NCBI RefSeq assembly: GCF_900091515.1
Contig: NZ_LT607410.1
Location: 2,170,001 to 2,234,000 of the forward strand
Direction of reading: 5' to 3'
DNA: 64,000 nt
From: Micromonospora purpureochromogenes
GTDB taxonomy: Bacteria; Actinomycetota; Actinomycetes; Mycobacteriales; Micromonosporaceae
The position numbers and the translations under genes were made by a program. The stretch's first letter is position 1. Each line of letters starts with the position of its first letter. A model generated the notes under the pieces. It was not told the DNA's origin. It was given only the letters and a program-made list of their open reading frames with translations, and did not search any database. Positions 43,202 through 52,020 of this stretch are shown one piece after another.

Positions 43202-45907
43202 ATGCCGCAGCCGCAGGTCAGCAGCAACGCGATCGCCGAGGCGTCCGCCGGCCCGCCGCCACTGCTCGCCTCCCGGCTGACCCCGCCCGCGCTGCCCGAG
43301 CCGCTGCTGCTGCGGCCCCGGCTGACCGCCCGGCTGGACGCCGGGACCGCCGGACCGGTCACCCTGGTCCGCGCCCCGGCCGGCTGGGGCAAGACCACCC
43401 TGCTCGCCGCCTGGGCGCGCGGCGCGCCCGAGCCCGGGCCGGCGTGGGTCCAGGTCGAGGAGGGGGACACCGGGGAGCGGCTCTGGGCGTACCTCGCGGC
43501 GGCGCTGCGCGGGGTGGCGGAGGCGGAGGAGGAACCGGCCGTACCGGTGGCCCCGCCCCGCCCCGACCAGTTGGAGCTGCTCGCCGCCGCCCTGGCCGCC
43601 CGGGACCGGCCGGTGCTGCTGGTCCTGGACGACCTGCACCGGGTCACCGACCCGGCCGCGCTGACCGGGTTGGAGTTCCTGCTGCGGCACACCGACGGGC
43701 GGCTGCGCCTGGTCGCCGGGGCCCGCACCGAGCTGCCGCTGGCCCTGCACCGGCTGCGGCTGGCCGGCGAGCTGACCGAGCTCGGCCCGGAGGACCTGGC
43801 CTTCACCGACGACGAGGTCGCCGACCTGCTGGTCGCGCACGGCGCGCCGCTGCCCGCGACGGCGGTCGCCCGGCTCCGGGAGCGGACCGGCGGCTGGCCG
43901 GCCGGGCTGCGGTTCGCCGCACTGGCGGCCCGGGACCGTCCCGACCCGCAACGGTGGGCCGAGCGGTTCGGCGGCGACCAGCCGGACGTCGCCGCGTACC
44001 TGCGGGCGGAGGTGCTCTCCGGCCTGACGCCGGCGGCGCGGGACCTGCTGCTGCGGGCGGCGGTCGCGCCGGCGGTCCGCGCCGACCTCGCCGACGCGCT
44101 GACCGGCCGGGGCGACGGTGGGCAGGTGCTGGCCGGGCTGGCCCGGGACGGGGGTTTCCTGCACCGCGACGACAGCGACCCGCCCTGGTACCGGGCCCAC
44201 CCGCTGCTGGCCGACCTGCTCCGCGAGGAACTCGACGGGCTGGGCGACGACGAGCGGCGCGACCTGCACCTGCGCGCCGCGGGCTGGTACGCCGGCCACG
44301 ACCGGCCCGCCGAGGCGCTGCGGCACGCGCTGGCCGCGGGGGAGTGGGACCGGGCCAGTGAGCTGCTGCTCACCGGCTGGCCGGAGCTGGTCCCGTACAA
44401 CCGGGAGGCCGCCGCCGGCCCGCCGCCCCCGGCGCCGCCGGCCGAGGCGGTGCGCCGGGACCCGGAGCTGGCCCTGGCCGGCGCGGCCGAACGGGCGTAC
44501 GCGGGGGACGGCGCGACCGCCGCCGCCCGGCTGCGCGAGGCCGTGGCGGCGGCCCGGTCACTGCCCGCGCCGCGCCGGGACCGGTTCCGCCGGCTGGCCA
44601 CCGCGCTGGAGCTCACCCTGACCCGGCTCGCCGGCGATCACCGGGAGGTACGCGACGCCGCCGCCCGGCTGCTCGCCACCCGCGACCCGGCGCAGGTCAA
44701 GAGCCCGGACACCGACGACCCGCGGACCGGCGAGGACGCCGACGTGCGGGCGGTGGCCGGCACCGCGCTCGGCCTGGTCGACCTCGCCGAGGGCGACCTG
44801 CGGGCGGCCTCGGCGACCTTCGGCGCGGCGCTGGACGCCGCCCGGCGGGCCGGCCGGCCGCGCACCGAGCTGGTCTGTGCGGCGCGGTGTGCGCTGCTGC
44901 ACGCGCTGGCCGGGGAGCTGCGCGCGGCGGAGCGGACCGCCCGGGCGGCGCTGGAGATGCCGTCCTGCCAGGGGTGGTCGAGCCGGGCCGAGTGCGCCCA
45001 CGCCCACCTGGCGCTGGCTCTGGTGGCGCTGCACCGCGACCAGCCCGAGGAGGCCACCGCGCACCTGGCGCTCACCGGCGCGGCCGGCGGCGACGCGACC
45101 GTCTCCGCCGCGGCGGCGCTGTGCCGGGGCGCGTTGCTGCGCGACGCGGCGGAGCCGGCGGCGGCGACCCAGCTGGTCGCCCGGGCCCGGGAGGAGCTGG
45201 CGTCCCGGTCCGCCGCCGGGGACCTCGCCGACCGGCTGCTCGCTGAGGAGGCGGACCTGCGCAGCGAGCAGGGCGACGTGGACACCGCGCGCGGGCTGCT
45301 CGCCGACCGGGCGCGGGCGCCCGAACCGGCGCCGGTGCTGGCCCTGGCCCTGGCCCGGGTGGAGCTGCGCGCCGGTGACGTGCGGGCGGCCGGCTACGCC
45401 CTGCCCGACTGGGACGCCCCGGCCGCCGCGGACTGGCCGCTGCCGGTACGCCTCGGCTCGGGCGTGCTGGAGGCGGTGCTCGCCCGTCGGGGCGGCGACG
45501 ACCGGCGCGCCGGTCGGCTGCTGGAGCGGGTGCTCGACCTGGCCGGCCCGGAGGGCCACCGGCGGGTGTTCACCCGTGCGGAGCCGGCGGTGCGCGACCT
45601 CCTCGCCGCCCACCTCGACTCCGGCACGGCGCACTGGCCGACGGTGAGCGACCTCGTCCGGGGCGCCGACGAGCCCGCCGAACGGGGACCGGCCGGCGTG
45701 GGCCGGGCGCTGGACGAGCCGCTGACCGAGCGGGAGCTGACCATCCTGCGCTACCTGCAGAGCATCCTGTCCAACGTGGAGATCGCCAGCGAGCTGTCGG
45801 TGTCGGTCAACACCGTCAAGACGCACGTGCGCAACATCTACCGCAAGCTCGACGCGACCCGCCGGCGCGAGGCCGTGCGGCGGGCCCGCGAGCTGCGGCT
45901 GATCTGA
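43202..45907 (+). CDS. Large LuxR-family ATPase regulator (MalT/LAL type)
   Basis: 901 residues from ATG 43202. N-terminal STAND-like ATPase: Walker A VRAPAGWGKTTLLAAWA (~59-75) and Walker B DRPVLLVLDDLHRVTD. The middle (~400-800) is helical and TPR-like (repeated pairs such as AVAGTALGLVDLAEGDLRAA). The C-terminus is a LuxR helix-turn-helix, LTERELTILRYLQSILSNVE then IASELSVSVNTVKTHVRNIY. This MalT architecture couples ligand and ATP binding to transcription activation. It is divergent from the alcohol-dehydrogenase pair, which may be its target. A much longer frame is open upstream (to 39131) but only from 43202 does the sequence read as protein. Confidence 0.93.
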   Translation: MPQPQVSSNAIAEASAGPPPLLASRLTPPALPEPLLLRPRLTARLDAGTAGPVTLVRAPAGWGKTTLLAAWARGAPEPGPAWVQVEEGDTGERLWAYLAAALRGVAEAEEEPAVPVAPPRPDQLELLAAALAARDRPVLLVLDDLHRVTDPAALTGLEFLLRHTDGRLRLVAGARTELPLALHRLRLAGELTELGPEDLAFTDDEVADLLVAHGAPLPATAVARLRERTGGWPAGLRFAALAARDRPDPQRWAERFGGDQPDVAAYLRAEVLSGLTPAARDLLLRAAVAPAVRADLADALTGRGDGGQVLAGLARDGGFLHRDDSDPPWYRAHPLLADLLREELDGLGDDERRDLHLRAAGWYAGHDRPAEALRHALAAGEWDRASELLLTGWPELVPYNREAAAGPPPPAPPAEAVRRDPELALAGAAERAYAGDGATAAARLREAVAAARSLPAPRRDRFRRLATALELTLTRLAGDHREVRDAAARLLATRDPAQVKSPDTDDPRTGEDADVRAVAGTALGLVDLAEGDLRAASATFGAALDAARRAGRPRTELVCAARCALLHALAGELRAAERTARAALEMPSCQGWSSRAECAHAHLALALVALHRDQPEEATAHLALTGAAGGDATVSAAAALCRGALLRDAAEPAAATQLVARAREELASRSAAGDLADRLLAEEADLRSEQGDVDTARGLLADRARAPEPAPVLALALARVELRAGDVRAAGYALPDWDAPAAADWPLPVRLGSGVLEAVLARRGGDDRRAGRLLERVLDLAGPEGHRRVFTRAEPAVRDLLAAHLDSGTAHWPTVSDLVRGADEPAERGPAGVGRALDEPLTERELTILRYLQSILSNVEIASELSVSVNTVKTHVRNIYRKLDATRRREAVRRARELRLI

Positions 45908-45963
45908 CCACGCGGGCCGACCGCCGCCGGGCGGTGCGATCCCGGCGGTGGTCCGCGGCGCGG

Positions 45964-46512
45964 TCAGGCGCCGGCGGCCGCGTCCACGGCGGCGAGCAGG
46001 TCCGGCAGGTCGTGCCCGCCCTCGTGCCGGACCTCGTTGATGAACAGCGTCGGGGTGCCGTTGACCCCGCTGCGGATTCCGCCGACGAAGTCCCGCCGTA
46101 CCCGGTCGGAGTACGCCTGCCGCGCGACCTCGGCGCCCACCTCCTCGGGTGGCAGGCCGAGCTGTTCGACGCCGAGGGACAGGTGCACCGGGTCCAACTG
46201 GTCCTGGTGCTCGTAGAGCCAGTCGTGCATCTCCCAGAACCGGCCGCGCCGGGCGGCCGCCTCGGCGACCTCGGCCGCGCTCTCCGCGTACGGGTGGACG
46301 TTGGCGATCGGGAAGTGCCGGTAGACCAGCCGGACGGTGGCGGTGCGCTGGCGCAGCACCTCGGCCAGGTTCGGGTACGCCGCGCCGCAGAAGCGGCACT
46401 GGAAGTCCCCGTACTCCACGATGGTGACCGGTGCGTCCACCGGCCCGCGGACGTGGTCGGTGCCGTCCACCGGCATGCGCAGCCGGGCGGTGACCTGGAG
46501 CGGGGTCGTCAT
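45964..46512 (-). CDS. DsbA-like thioredoxin-fold oxidoreductase
   Basis: 182 residues. Active site DFQCRFCGAAYPNLAEVL (CRFC) after strand VTIVEYGD, the helical insert (ESAAEVAEAAARRGRFWEMH) and cis-Pro in SGVNGTPTLFINEVRHEG mark the DsbA/DSBA_2 family (thioredoxin_4). No signal peptide, so it acts in the cytosol. It overlaps the peroxiredoxin gene upstream (ATGA), so it may reduce that peroxiredoxin or share its stress role. Confidence 0.92.
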   Translation of the reverse strand: MTTPLQVTARLRMPVDGTDHVRGPVDAPVTIVEYGDFQCRFCGAAYPNLAEVLRQRTATVRLVYRHFPIANVHPYAESAAEVAEAAARRGRFWEMHDWLYEHQDQLDPVHLSLGVEQLGLPPEEVGAEVARQAYSDRVRRDFVGGIRSGVNGTPTLFINEVRHEGGHDLPDLLAAVDAAAGA

Positions 46513-47006
46513 CGGGTCACCACCCGCCGATCCGAGACGAGTTGCTCCAGCGTGTCGAGGATGCCGTCGGCGCCCGGATTCACCTCCGGCGGCGACAGGT
46601 GGCTCCAGGCCACCGTCTGATCCGGGTCGAGCACCACCAGCGCCCGCGCCGACTCCCCCTGCGGGCTGTACGCGCCGTACCGGCGGGACACCTCGCCCTT
46701 GGGCTCGAAGTCGGCCAGCAACGGGAAGGTGATGCCCCTGGCCTCGGCGAAGGCCTGGTGCGACCAGATGCTGTCGACGGAGAGGCCGAGCAGCACCGCG
46801 TCGTACCGCTCGAACTCCGGCATCGCGGCCTGGTACAGCGCCATCTGGTCACCGCAGACCGGGGTCCAGTCGGCGGGGTAGAAGGCGAGCACCACCGGCC
46901 GGCCGCGGAACTGCCCGGGGCCCGTACGTCGCCCGTCCGGGGTGGCCGGCAGGGTGAAGTCGGGCGCCGGGCTCCCCGGTGTGATCAGCCCGTCGGAATC
47001 AGTCAT
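46509..47006 (-). CDS. Peroxiredoxin (AhpC/TSA family)
   Basis: 165 residues from ATG 47006. The peroxidatic site is VVLAFYPADWTPVCGDQMAL, with Cys in the usual Pro-x-x-x-Thr/Ser-x-x-Cys context, here DWTPVCGDQ. The active-site Arg is probably in ESARALVVLDPDQTVAWSHL. It lacks a clear second cysteine at the C-terminus, suggesting a 1-Cys type that needs an outside reductant, for which the overlapping DsbA-like gene is a candidate. It removes H2O2 or organic peroxides. Confidence 0.92.
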   Translation of the reverse strand: MTDSDGLITPGSPAPDFTLPATPDGRRTGPGQFRGRPVVLAFYPADWTPVCGDQMALYQAAMPEFERYDAVLLGLSVDSIWSHQAFAEARGITFPLLADFEPKGEVSRRYGAYSPQGESARALVVLDPDQTVAWSHLSPPEVNPGADGILDTLEQLVSDRRVVTR

Positions 47007-47061
47007 GACTCCCACGTTGCCCGCCGGCCGGGTGAAGGCGGTTCACCCGGCCGGGGTGGTC

Positions 47062-47742
47062 TCAGCGGGCCACCGTGACGTGGTTGTGCACCTCGCGGAT
47101 GCCGGGGGCGGACCAGACGATCCGCTCCACCTCGTCGCGCTCGGGCACGGAGTGCACCAGGCCGTCGATGACCACCGTGTCGCCGTACACCCGGACGCTG
47201 ATCCGGTCCGGCTCGGTGGCGCCGCTGCGGGCGAGCGCGTCGACGATCCGGTCGGGCAGCTCGTCGCCGGTCGGCGGGGTGGACGGCCGCACGGTGATGC
47301 CGTTGCTGACCCCGCGTACGCCGGTGAGCCGGCCGACCACCCGCTCGGCGGCCCGGCGCTGGTACTCCCACTCCACCCGGCCGCGCAGCGTCACCCACGC
47401 CTCGGCGACGGTCACCTCCAGGTCCTCCACCGGCACGAAGGCGTCCCACTCCAGGGCCCGCTCGGCCGCCCCGGCGATCTCCGTGTCGGTGCGCTCGGCC
47501 GACGGGGTGATCCGCACGGCCAGGTCGTTGGCGACGGCCCGGACCCGGGCCACCCGGTGCGCGGCCCGCTCGGCGGCCCACTTCGCGGCGTAGCTGTCCA
47601 CCCGTCCGGTCAGCGTCACCACCCCCTCGGCGACGGTGACCCCCACCTCGGCCGGGCTCACCCGGGGCTCCCAGGTCAGCTCGTCGAGCACGTCGGTCTG
47701 GATGTCCTGGTCGGTACGCGTCACGATGCTCGCGCTGGCCAT
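47062..47742 (-). CDS. Three-BON-domain protein
   Basis: 226 residues from ATG 47742, behind GGGAGGAG. Three BON repeats occur in tandem: EVGVTVAEGVVTLTGRVDSY, then LEVTVAEAWVTLRGRVEWEY, then DRISVRVYGDTVVIDGLVHS, each followed by helix ERxxxRVxGV and strand VxNxI/VxV (for example VVGRLTGVRGVSNGITVRPS). BON domains bind phospholipids or other hydrophobic ligands. No signal peptide. Such proteins are often osmotic or stress-linked in actinobacteria. Neighbouring peroxiredoxin and envelope genes fit a stress context, but regulation is not visible. Confidence 0.93.
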   Translation of the reverse strand: MASASIVTRTDQDIQTDVLDELTWEPRVSPAEVGVTVAEGVVTLTGRVDSYAAKWAAERAAHRVARVRAVANDLAVRITPSAERTDTEIAGAAERALEWDAFVPVEDLEVTVAEAWVTLRGRVEWEYQRRAAERVVGRLTGVRGVSNGITVRPSTPPTGDELPDRIVDALARSGATEPDRISVRVYGDTVVIDGLVHSVPERDEVERIVWSAPGIREVHNHVTVAR

Positions 47743-47915
47743 GCGCTCACTCCTCCCGGAATCGGGACACGGGGCGGGCACACAGCCCGCCGAACCGCGA
47801 TCCTGCCGGCAGACCGGATGAGTGCCCCTCACCCGCACCGGGTGACCGGCTGCCGGGCATCGACAACCCGGGGCGGGCTCGGGCACGATCGGGCGGTCGG
47901 CGATTGGCGGGGGCG

Positions 47916-49649
47916 ATGGACGGGGTGCGCCGGGCGGGGCGGGCGCTGTGGCGGCTGGCCCGGCACGAGTGGATCCTCGTGGTGCTCGCGTCACTGCCGC
48001 TGGCCGCCGCGCTGACCTGGCCGACACTGCGCGATCCGGCCGGCACCCTCCCGCAGGACACCGGCGACCCGACCCTGCAGGCGTGGCAGGTCGCCTGGGG
48101 CGGGCACGCGCTGCGCACCGACCCGGCCCACCTCTGGCACTCGAACACGTTCTTCCCCGAGCCGTACACCTACGCCTACTCCGACACGCTGCTGGGCTTC
48201 GCCCCGTTTGCCCTCATCGGCGAGGGGCCGGTGGCCGCCGTCGTCCGCTACAACCTGCTCTACGTGCTGGTGCACGCGCTCGCCTTCGTCGGGGCGTACG
48301 CGCTGTCGCGGCAGTTGGGGGCCGGGCGGGCGGGGGCGGCGGTGGCCGCGGCGTCGTTCGCGTACGCGCCGTGGAAGCTGGCCCAGGCCGGGCACCTGCA
48401 CGTGCTCAGCATCGGCGGGGTGGCCCTCGCGCTGGCCATGCTGGCCCGGGGCCACGGCTGGTCGCTGCGCCACGGGTACCGGCCCGACCGGGTCCGTCCG
48501 GGCTGGGCGGGAGCCGGCTGGGCGGTCGCCGCCTGGCAGGTCACCCTGGGCTTCGGCATCGGCCTGCCGTTCGCGTACGTCCTGGGTCTGCTCGGCCTCG
48601 CCGTCGCCGCGGCGTACGGCGTCACCTGGTGGCGGCGCCGGTCCCGGCCGGCGGTGTCGTCCGGCCTGCTCCTGGCCGACCTGGCCGGGGTCACCGGGTT
48701 CGCCGGGGTGAGCCTGCTGATGGCGGCGCCGTACCTGGAGGTGGTGGCCCGGCACCCGGCCGGCCGGCGGACTTCCGCGCAGGTGGCGATGTTCTCCCCG
48801 CCGGCCCGTGGTTTCCTGACCGCGCCGCCGGAGTCGTGGCTGTGGGGCGAGCGGCACGGCGCGGCGCGGGCGGCGCTCGGCTTCCCGGGGGAGATGACCC
48901 TGCTGCCCGGCGTGGTGCTGCTCGCGCTGGCGGTGGCCGGGCTGGTCTTCTCCGCCTGGCGGGTGTGGCAGCGGGTCGCGCTGGCCGCCGGGGTGCTGGT
49001 CAGCCTCGCCCTCGCGGCGGGGACCAGCTTCGGCGGCGACGGCGACCCGGGCTACCTGACCCTGATGCGGCACCTGCCGGGCTGGGACGCCCTGCGCACC
49101 CCGGGCCGGCTGGTGCTCTGGACGACGCTGCTGCTGGGCGTGCTGGCCGCCGGGGCGCTGACGGTCCGGGAGCCGCCGCCGGCCGGGGCCGGTCGCGGGG
49201 ACTGGCGTCGGTGGGCGCGGGTGGCGCTGGCGCTCCCGGCACTGCTGGTGCTGGCCGAGGGGGTGAACCGGACCCCGCACGTGCCGGTGCCGGCGCAGCC
49301 GGTGGCGTTGCGCGGGGTCGCGGGCCCGGTGCTGGTGCTGCCGCTGGGCGGCATCCGCGACTACCACGTGATGCTCTGGTCGACCGACGGCTTCCCGTCC
49401 ACGGTCAACGGGCTGGCCTCGTTCACTCCGGACAGTCAGCAGCGGATCCGGGCGGGCGGCACGGGTTTCCCGGACGCCGGGTCGGTGGCGTACCTGCGGG
49501 CGGCGGGGGTGCGCACGGTGGTGCTGCTGCCCAGATACGCGACCGGCACGCCGTGGCAGGGCGCGGCGGCCCGTCCGGTCGACGGGTTGGGGATCCACCG
49601 CGAGCGGGTCGGCGACGCGGTGGTCTACCACCTCGATCGGGCGAGCTGA
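47916..49649 (+). CDS. Multi-pass membrane protein, glycosyltransferase-C-like
   Basis: 577 residues from ATG 47916. About ten membrane helices start with ILVVLASLPLAAALTWPTL. The first outside loop has DPTLQAWQVAWGGHALRTDP and NTFFPEPYTYAYSD, the acidic loop 1 pattern of GT-C or YfhO-like membrane transferases. A soluble C-terminal domain (~450-577; GPVLVLPLGGIRDYHVMLWS) is outside the membrane. Similar actinobacterial proteins are annotated only as hypothetical or glycosyltransferase-like. Sugar transfer from a polyprenyl carrier to the envelope is the best guess. Confidence 0.8.
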   Translation: MDGVRRAGRALWRLARHEWILVVLASLPLAAALTWPTLRDPAGTLPQDTGDPTLQAWQVAWGGHALRTDPAHLWHSNTFFPEPYTYAYSDTLLGFAPFALIGEGPVAAVVRYNLLYVLVHALAFVGAYALSRQLGAGRAGAAVAAASFAYAPWKLAQAGHLHVLSIGGVALALAMLARGHGWSLRHGYRPDRVRPGWAGAGWAVAAWQVTLGFGIGLPFAYVLGLLGLAVAAAYGVTWWRRRSRPAVSSGLLLADLAGVTGFAGVSLLMAAPYLEVVARHPAGRRTSAQVAMFSPPARGFLTAPPESWLWGERHGAARAALGFPGEMTLLPGVVLLALAVAGLVFSAWRVWQRVALAAGVLVSLALAAGTSFGGDGDPGYLTLMRHLPGWDALRTPGRLVLWTTLLLGVLAAGALTVREPPPAGAGRGDWRRWARVALALPALLVLAEGVNRTPHVPVPAQPVALRGVAGPVLVLPLGGIRDYHVMLWSTDGFPSTVNGLASFTPDSQQRIRAGGTGFPDAGSVAYLRAAGVRTVVLLPRYATGTPWQGAAARPVDGLGIHRERVGDAVVYHLDRAS

Positions 49650-49718
49650 CTGGGAGCGCTTCCGCAGTGGTCACCTGCACCAGCCGCTGACCCGGCCGGC
49701 GCAACCGACCGTTCCACG

Positions 49719-49757
49719 CGACGTGGCGGTGTCCGAGTCCCGGACACCGCCACGTCG
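49719..49757 (+). terminator. Strong 17-base-pair hairpin between convergent genes
   Basis: 49719-49735 pairs perfectly with 49741-49757 around the loop AGTCC. It lies between the stops of the membrane protein (49649) and the convergent gene (49796) and can serve both. Confidence 0.85.
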
Positions 49758-49795
49758 TTCTGATCCACCCGGGCGATGCCCGGCGTTGCCGTCGG

Positions 49796-50197
49796 TCAGC
49801 CGTCGAGGCCGACCGGTGAGTTCGGCCGGTCCACGTCGACGAACTCGATGTCGTCGACCGCCCGACCCTCCCGGCTGCCGGCGGCCCGCGCGGCGGTCCC
49901 GGCGGCCCAACCGATCGCGGCCCCGACCAGCGCCGCGCTGATCAGCAGCGTCCACGGCAGGGCCGGACGGCGCCCGGCGAGCGCGTCGAAGGCGAGCGTG
50001 GCCCGACGCCGGGCCTCGTCCGCCGCCGAGCCCACCAGGTCACCGGCGTCGGAAAGGTGGGTGCCGCCGCGGACCGACCGCGCCGTGTCCCGCACGCTGT
50101 CACCGGCGGAACCGACCGCCGAGACCAGCTGCTGCCAGGCCTGGTCGGCGATCCGCTCCGGCTTGCTGCGGCGCTCCAGCAGGTTGCTGCCGAACAT
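49796..50197 (-). CDS. Small single-pass membrane protein
   Basis: 133 residues with a strong GGAGG ribosome site. The first ~75 residues are helical and charged (ERIADQAWQQLVSAVGSAGD, VRDTARSVRGG), followed by one membrane helix LPWTLLISAALVGAAIGWAA and an acidic tail VDDIEFVDVDRPNSP. The N-terminal part resembles apolipophorin-like or YtxH-type stress proteins that coat membranes. No enzyme motif; a structural envelope role is inference. Confidence 0.75.
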   Translation of the reverse strand: MFGSNLLERRSKPERIADQAWQQLVSAVGSAGDSVRDTARSVRGGTHLSDAGDLVGSAADEARRRATLAFDALAGRRPALPWTLLISAALVGAAIGWAAGTAARAAGSREGRAVDDIEFVDVDRPNSPVGLDG

Positions 50198-50317
50198 GGG
50201 TACCTCCTCGGGGTGCCGAAGTCTGCGGCCACTTCGGACGTCGACGTCTGCGGCGCGTCACGGTCGCCTGTCCCGCCAGTGCCCAGCCGGGACGTGCCGC
50301 AAACCCGGGTCGGACCC

Positions 50318-50458
50318 TCAGCGGACCGTGACCACCGCGACACCCCGGGCGAAATCGTCGTCGTCATCGTCGTCGTCGTCCCCGCCGCCGAAGCCGCAGG
50401 CCAGTACGAGAGCGAGCAGCGCGCCGACACCGGCCAGGCCGAGCAGTTTCTTGAGCAT
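50318..50458 (-). CDS. 46-residue lipoprotein-like peptide with nine consecutive aspartates
   Basis: ATG 50458 follows GGAAGGA at good spacing. The protein is MLKKLLGLAGVGALLALVLA, then CGFGGG, nine Asp, and FARGVAVVTVR. The start is a basic-hydrophobic signal ending LVLAC, close to a lipobox, so the mature product would be a ~26-residue lipid-anchored acidic peptide. A nine-Asp run encoded by GAC/GAT codons is unusual. It could bind calcium or other cations at the membrane surface, which is inference. It lies 120 bases upstream of the small membrane protein gene on the same strand. Confidence 0.7.
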   Translation of the reverse strand: MLKKLLGLAGVGALLALVLACGFGGGDDDDDDDDDFARGVAVVTVR

Positions 50459-50710
50459 CGATCGTTCCTTCCGTCGTGGTGGAACCCTCGCCCGCCGACC
50501 CTAGGCGGGTGGGGCAACACCGGGGGATCTGGCGCGCACCGGGGCTCGCCGGGCGGGCCGGGTACGGAAACGACTGGACCGGGGTCGCTACCCTGGATCG
50601 GTTGGAGCGGCCGGACCCGGTCGCTCGTTGGAATGAACGGGACCAGGAACAACTCGGGAAAGAACGGTCCGGTCCGTCCGGATCCGCGAATTGCTCATCC
50701 CGGGGGGTGG

Positions 50711-50743
50711 CGACCGAGGCCGTCAGAGGAATACTCTCGGTCG
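50711..50743 (+). promoter_or_regulatory. Inverted repeat upstream of the STAS gene
   Basis: CGACCGAG (50711-50718) and CTCGGTCG (50736-50743) are perfect arms 17 bases apart, 51 bases before the STAS start. It could be an operator or leader hairpin. The rest of 50459-50794 shows no gene. Confidence 0.4.
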
Positions 50744-50794
50744 CGGCCCGCGTACTGATGAGGCGCCCGTGGACGGGCGAGTGGAGGTGCTCGC

Positions 50795-51163
50795 GTGAGC
50801 CTGTCGATCGTGAAGTCGGTTCTGCCGGGTGGTGTCATGGAGATCGCTCCGCGAGGGGAGATTGACGTCGACACCGCGTACGAGGTGCGTGAGGCGATCG
50901 CCGAGGTGCTCGCGAAGGGCCGTCCGTCCCGGATCGAGCTGAACATGCGACTCGTCACCTTCATCGACTCCGTCGGCATCAGCGCGATGGTCGCCGGGTT
51001 CCAGACGGCCGAGGTCAGCGGCGTCAAGCTGGTGGTCACCGAGCCGAGCCGGTTCGTCCACCGGCAGCTCTGGGTCACCGGCCTGCTCGGCCTCTTCGGC
51101 GCGCCGGAGCCCTACTTCGCCGGGCACGCGGCCCCCACGCCCGAGGTCCTCCCGGGCGCCTGA
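50795..51163 (+). CDS. STAS-domain anti-sigma-factor antagonist-like protein
   Basis: 122 residues from GTG 50795, behind GGAGGTG. The single STAS domain shows GVMEIAPRGEIDVDTAYEVR, then RIELNMRLVTFIDSVGISAM, where the Ser of DSVGIS is in the phosphorylation position of SpoIIAA/RsbV. In such systems the dephosphorylated protein binds an RsbW-like kinase and frees a sigma factor. No kinase or sigma gene is adjacent, so it is an orphan whose partner is elsewhere. The tail after ~105 (GHAAPTPEVLPGA) is probably disordered. Confidence 0.9.
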   Translation: MSLSIVKSVLPGGVMEIAPRGEIDVDTAYEVREAIAEVLAKGRPSRIELNMRLVTFIDSVGISAMVAGFQTAEVSGVKLVVTEPSRFVHRQLWVTGLLGLFGAPEPYFAGHAAPTPEVLPGA

Positions 51164-51195
51164 CGCCGGCACCGCCGGCCCCACGTGGCGGACGG

Positions 51196-52020
51196 TCAGT
51201 CGCCGCCCAGGCCGGAGAGGTCCACGTCGGCGACCTCGGTGACCGCCCGGACGGCGGTTACGGAGGCGTACCCGGCGGCCAGCAGGGCCAGGTCGGTGCC
51301 GGGCTGCACGGCCTGCCCCGGCTCCTCCAGCGAGGTCCGCACGAAGCCGTGCCCCGCCTCGGCCACCGTCATCTGCACCTGGCCGAAGCTGGCCAGGGTG
51401 GCCCGCCGCACGCCGCGCAGCCGCCCGTGCGGCAGGTCCGGGGCGTTGACGTTGAGCACGCTCTCCACCGGACCGGCGGTCAGCCGGGGCAGCAGGTCCA
51501 GCGCCACCCGGGCGGCGGTGTCCCAGTGCCGCTCCGCGTCGCGTACCCGGGCGGCGGCGGAGACCGCCGCGCCGCCGCTGACGGCGGTGGCCTCGCCGAC
51601 CGAGAGCACGTCCAGCGAGACGGCCATGGCGCGGCAGCCGTTGGCGGCGGCGGTGAAGGCCGCGCCGACCGTGCCGGAGTGCAGCACCGCCCGGCCGGCG
51701 TTGGCGCCCCGGTTGATCCCGGAGAGCACCACCGTCGGCGGCGGCCCGAAGGCCCCGTGCACGGCGATCAGCGCGATGAAGCCGGGCGAGCCGCCGACCC
51801 CGTACGCGGGCACCCCGGGCAGCTCCGGCAGCGGATGGTCGCGCACCACCACGTGCCCCTCCCGCTCCACCGCGGTCATCGAGGCGCTCGTGCCGCTCGC
51901 CTCCTCCAGCGGAGCGGCCACCACCACGTCCAGGCCACGCTCGGCCGCCGCCCGGGCCAGCGCCAGGATGCCCGGCGCGGCGATCCCGTCGTCGTTGGTG
52001 ACCAGGACCCGCAGCGTCAC
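51196..52020 (-). CDS. surE: SurE-family 5'/3'-nucleotidase
   Basis: 274 residues. The metal site is at the N-terminus, RVLVTNDDGIAAPGILALAR (D10, D11), with the conserved Ser in PLEEASGTSASMT and Asn in PTVVLSGINRGANAGRAVLH, followed by SGTVGAAFTAAANGCRAMAV. SurE dephosphorylates nucleoside monophosphates, with divalent metal. Typical SurE is ~250 residues. It overlaps the PfkB-like kinase gene upstream by ATGA, a pair that could remodel nucleosides or sugar phosphates together. Confidence 0.94.
   Translation of the reverse strand: MTLRVLVTNDDGIAAPGILALARAAAERGLDVVVAAPLEEASGTSASMTAVEREGHVVVRDHPLPELPGVPAYGVGGSPGFIALIAVHGAFGPPPTVVLSGINRGANAGRAVLHSGTVGAAFTAAANGCRAMAVSLDVLSVGEATAVSGGAAVSAAARVRDAERHWDTAARVALDLLPRLTAGPVESVLNVNAPDLPHGRLRGVRRATLASFGQVQMTVAEAGHGFVRTSLEEPGQAVQPGTDLALLAAGYASVTAVRAVTEVADVDLSGLGGD

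Noticed and set aside
41399..44326. A 975-codon minus-strand frame
   Set aside because: Only its last ~390 codons (alcohol dehydrogenase from GTG 42571) are protein-like; the rest lies antisense to the LuxR-type regulator.
39131..45907. One uninterrupted plus-strand frame of over 2,200 codons
   Set aside because: Before 43202 it is low-complexity Arg/Gly/Gln text antisense to well-supported minus-strand genes; only the part from ATG 43202 reads as protein.
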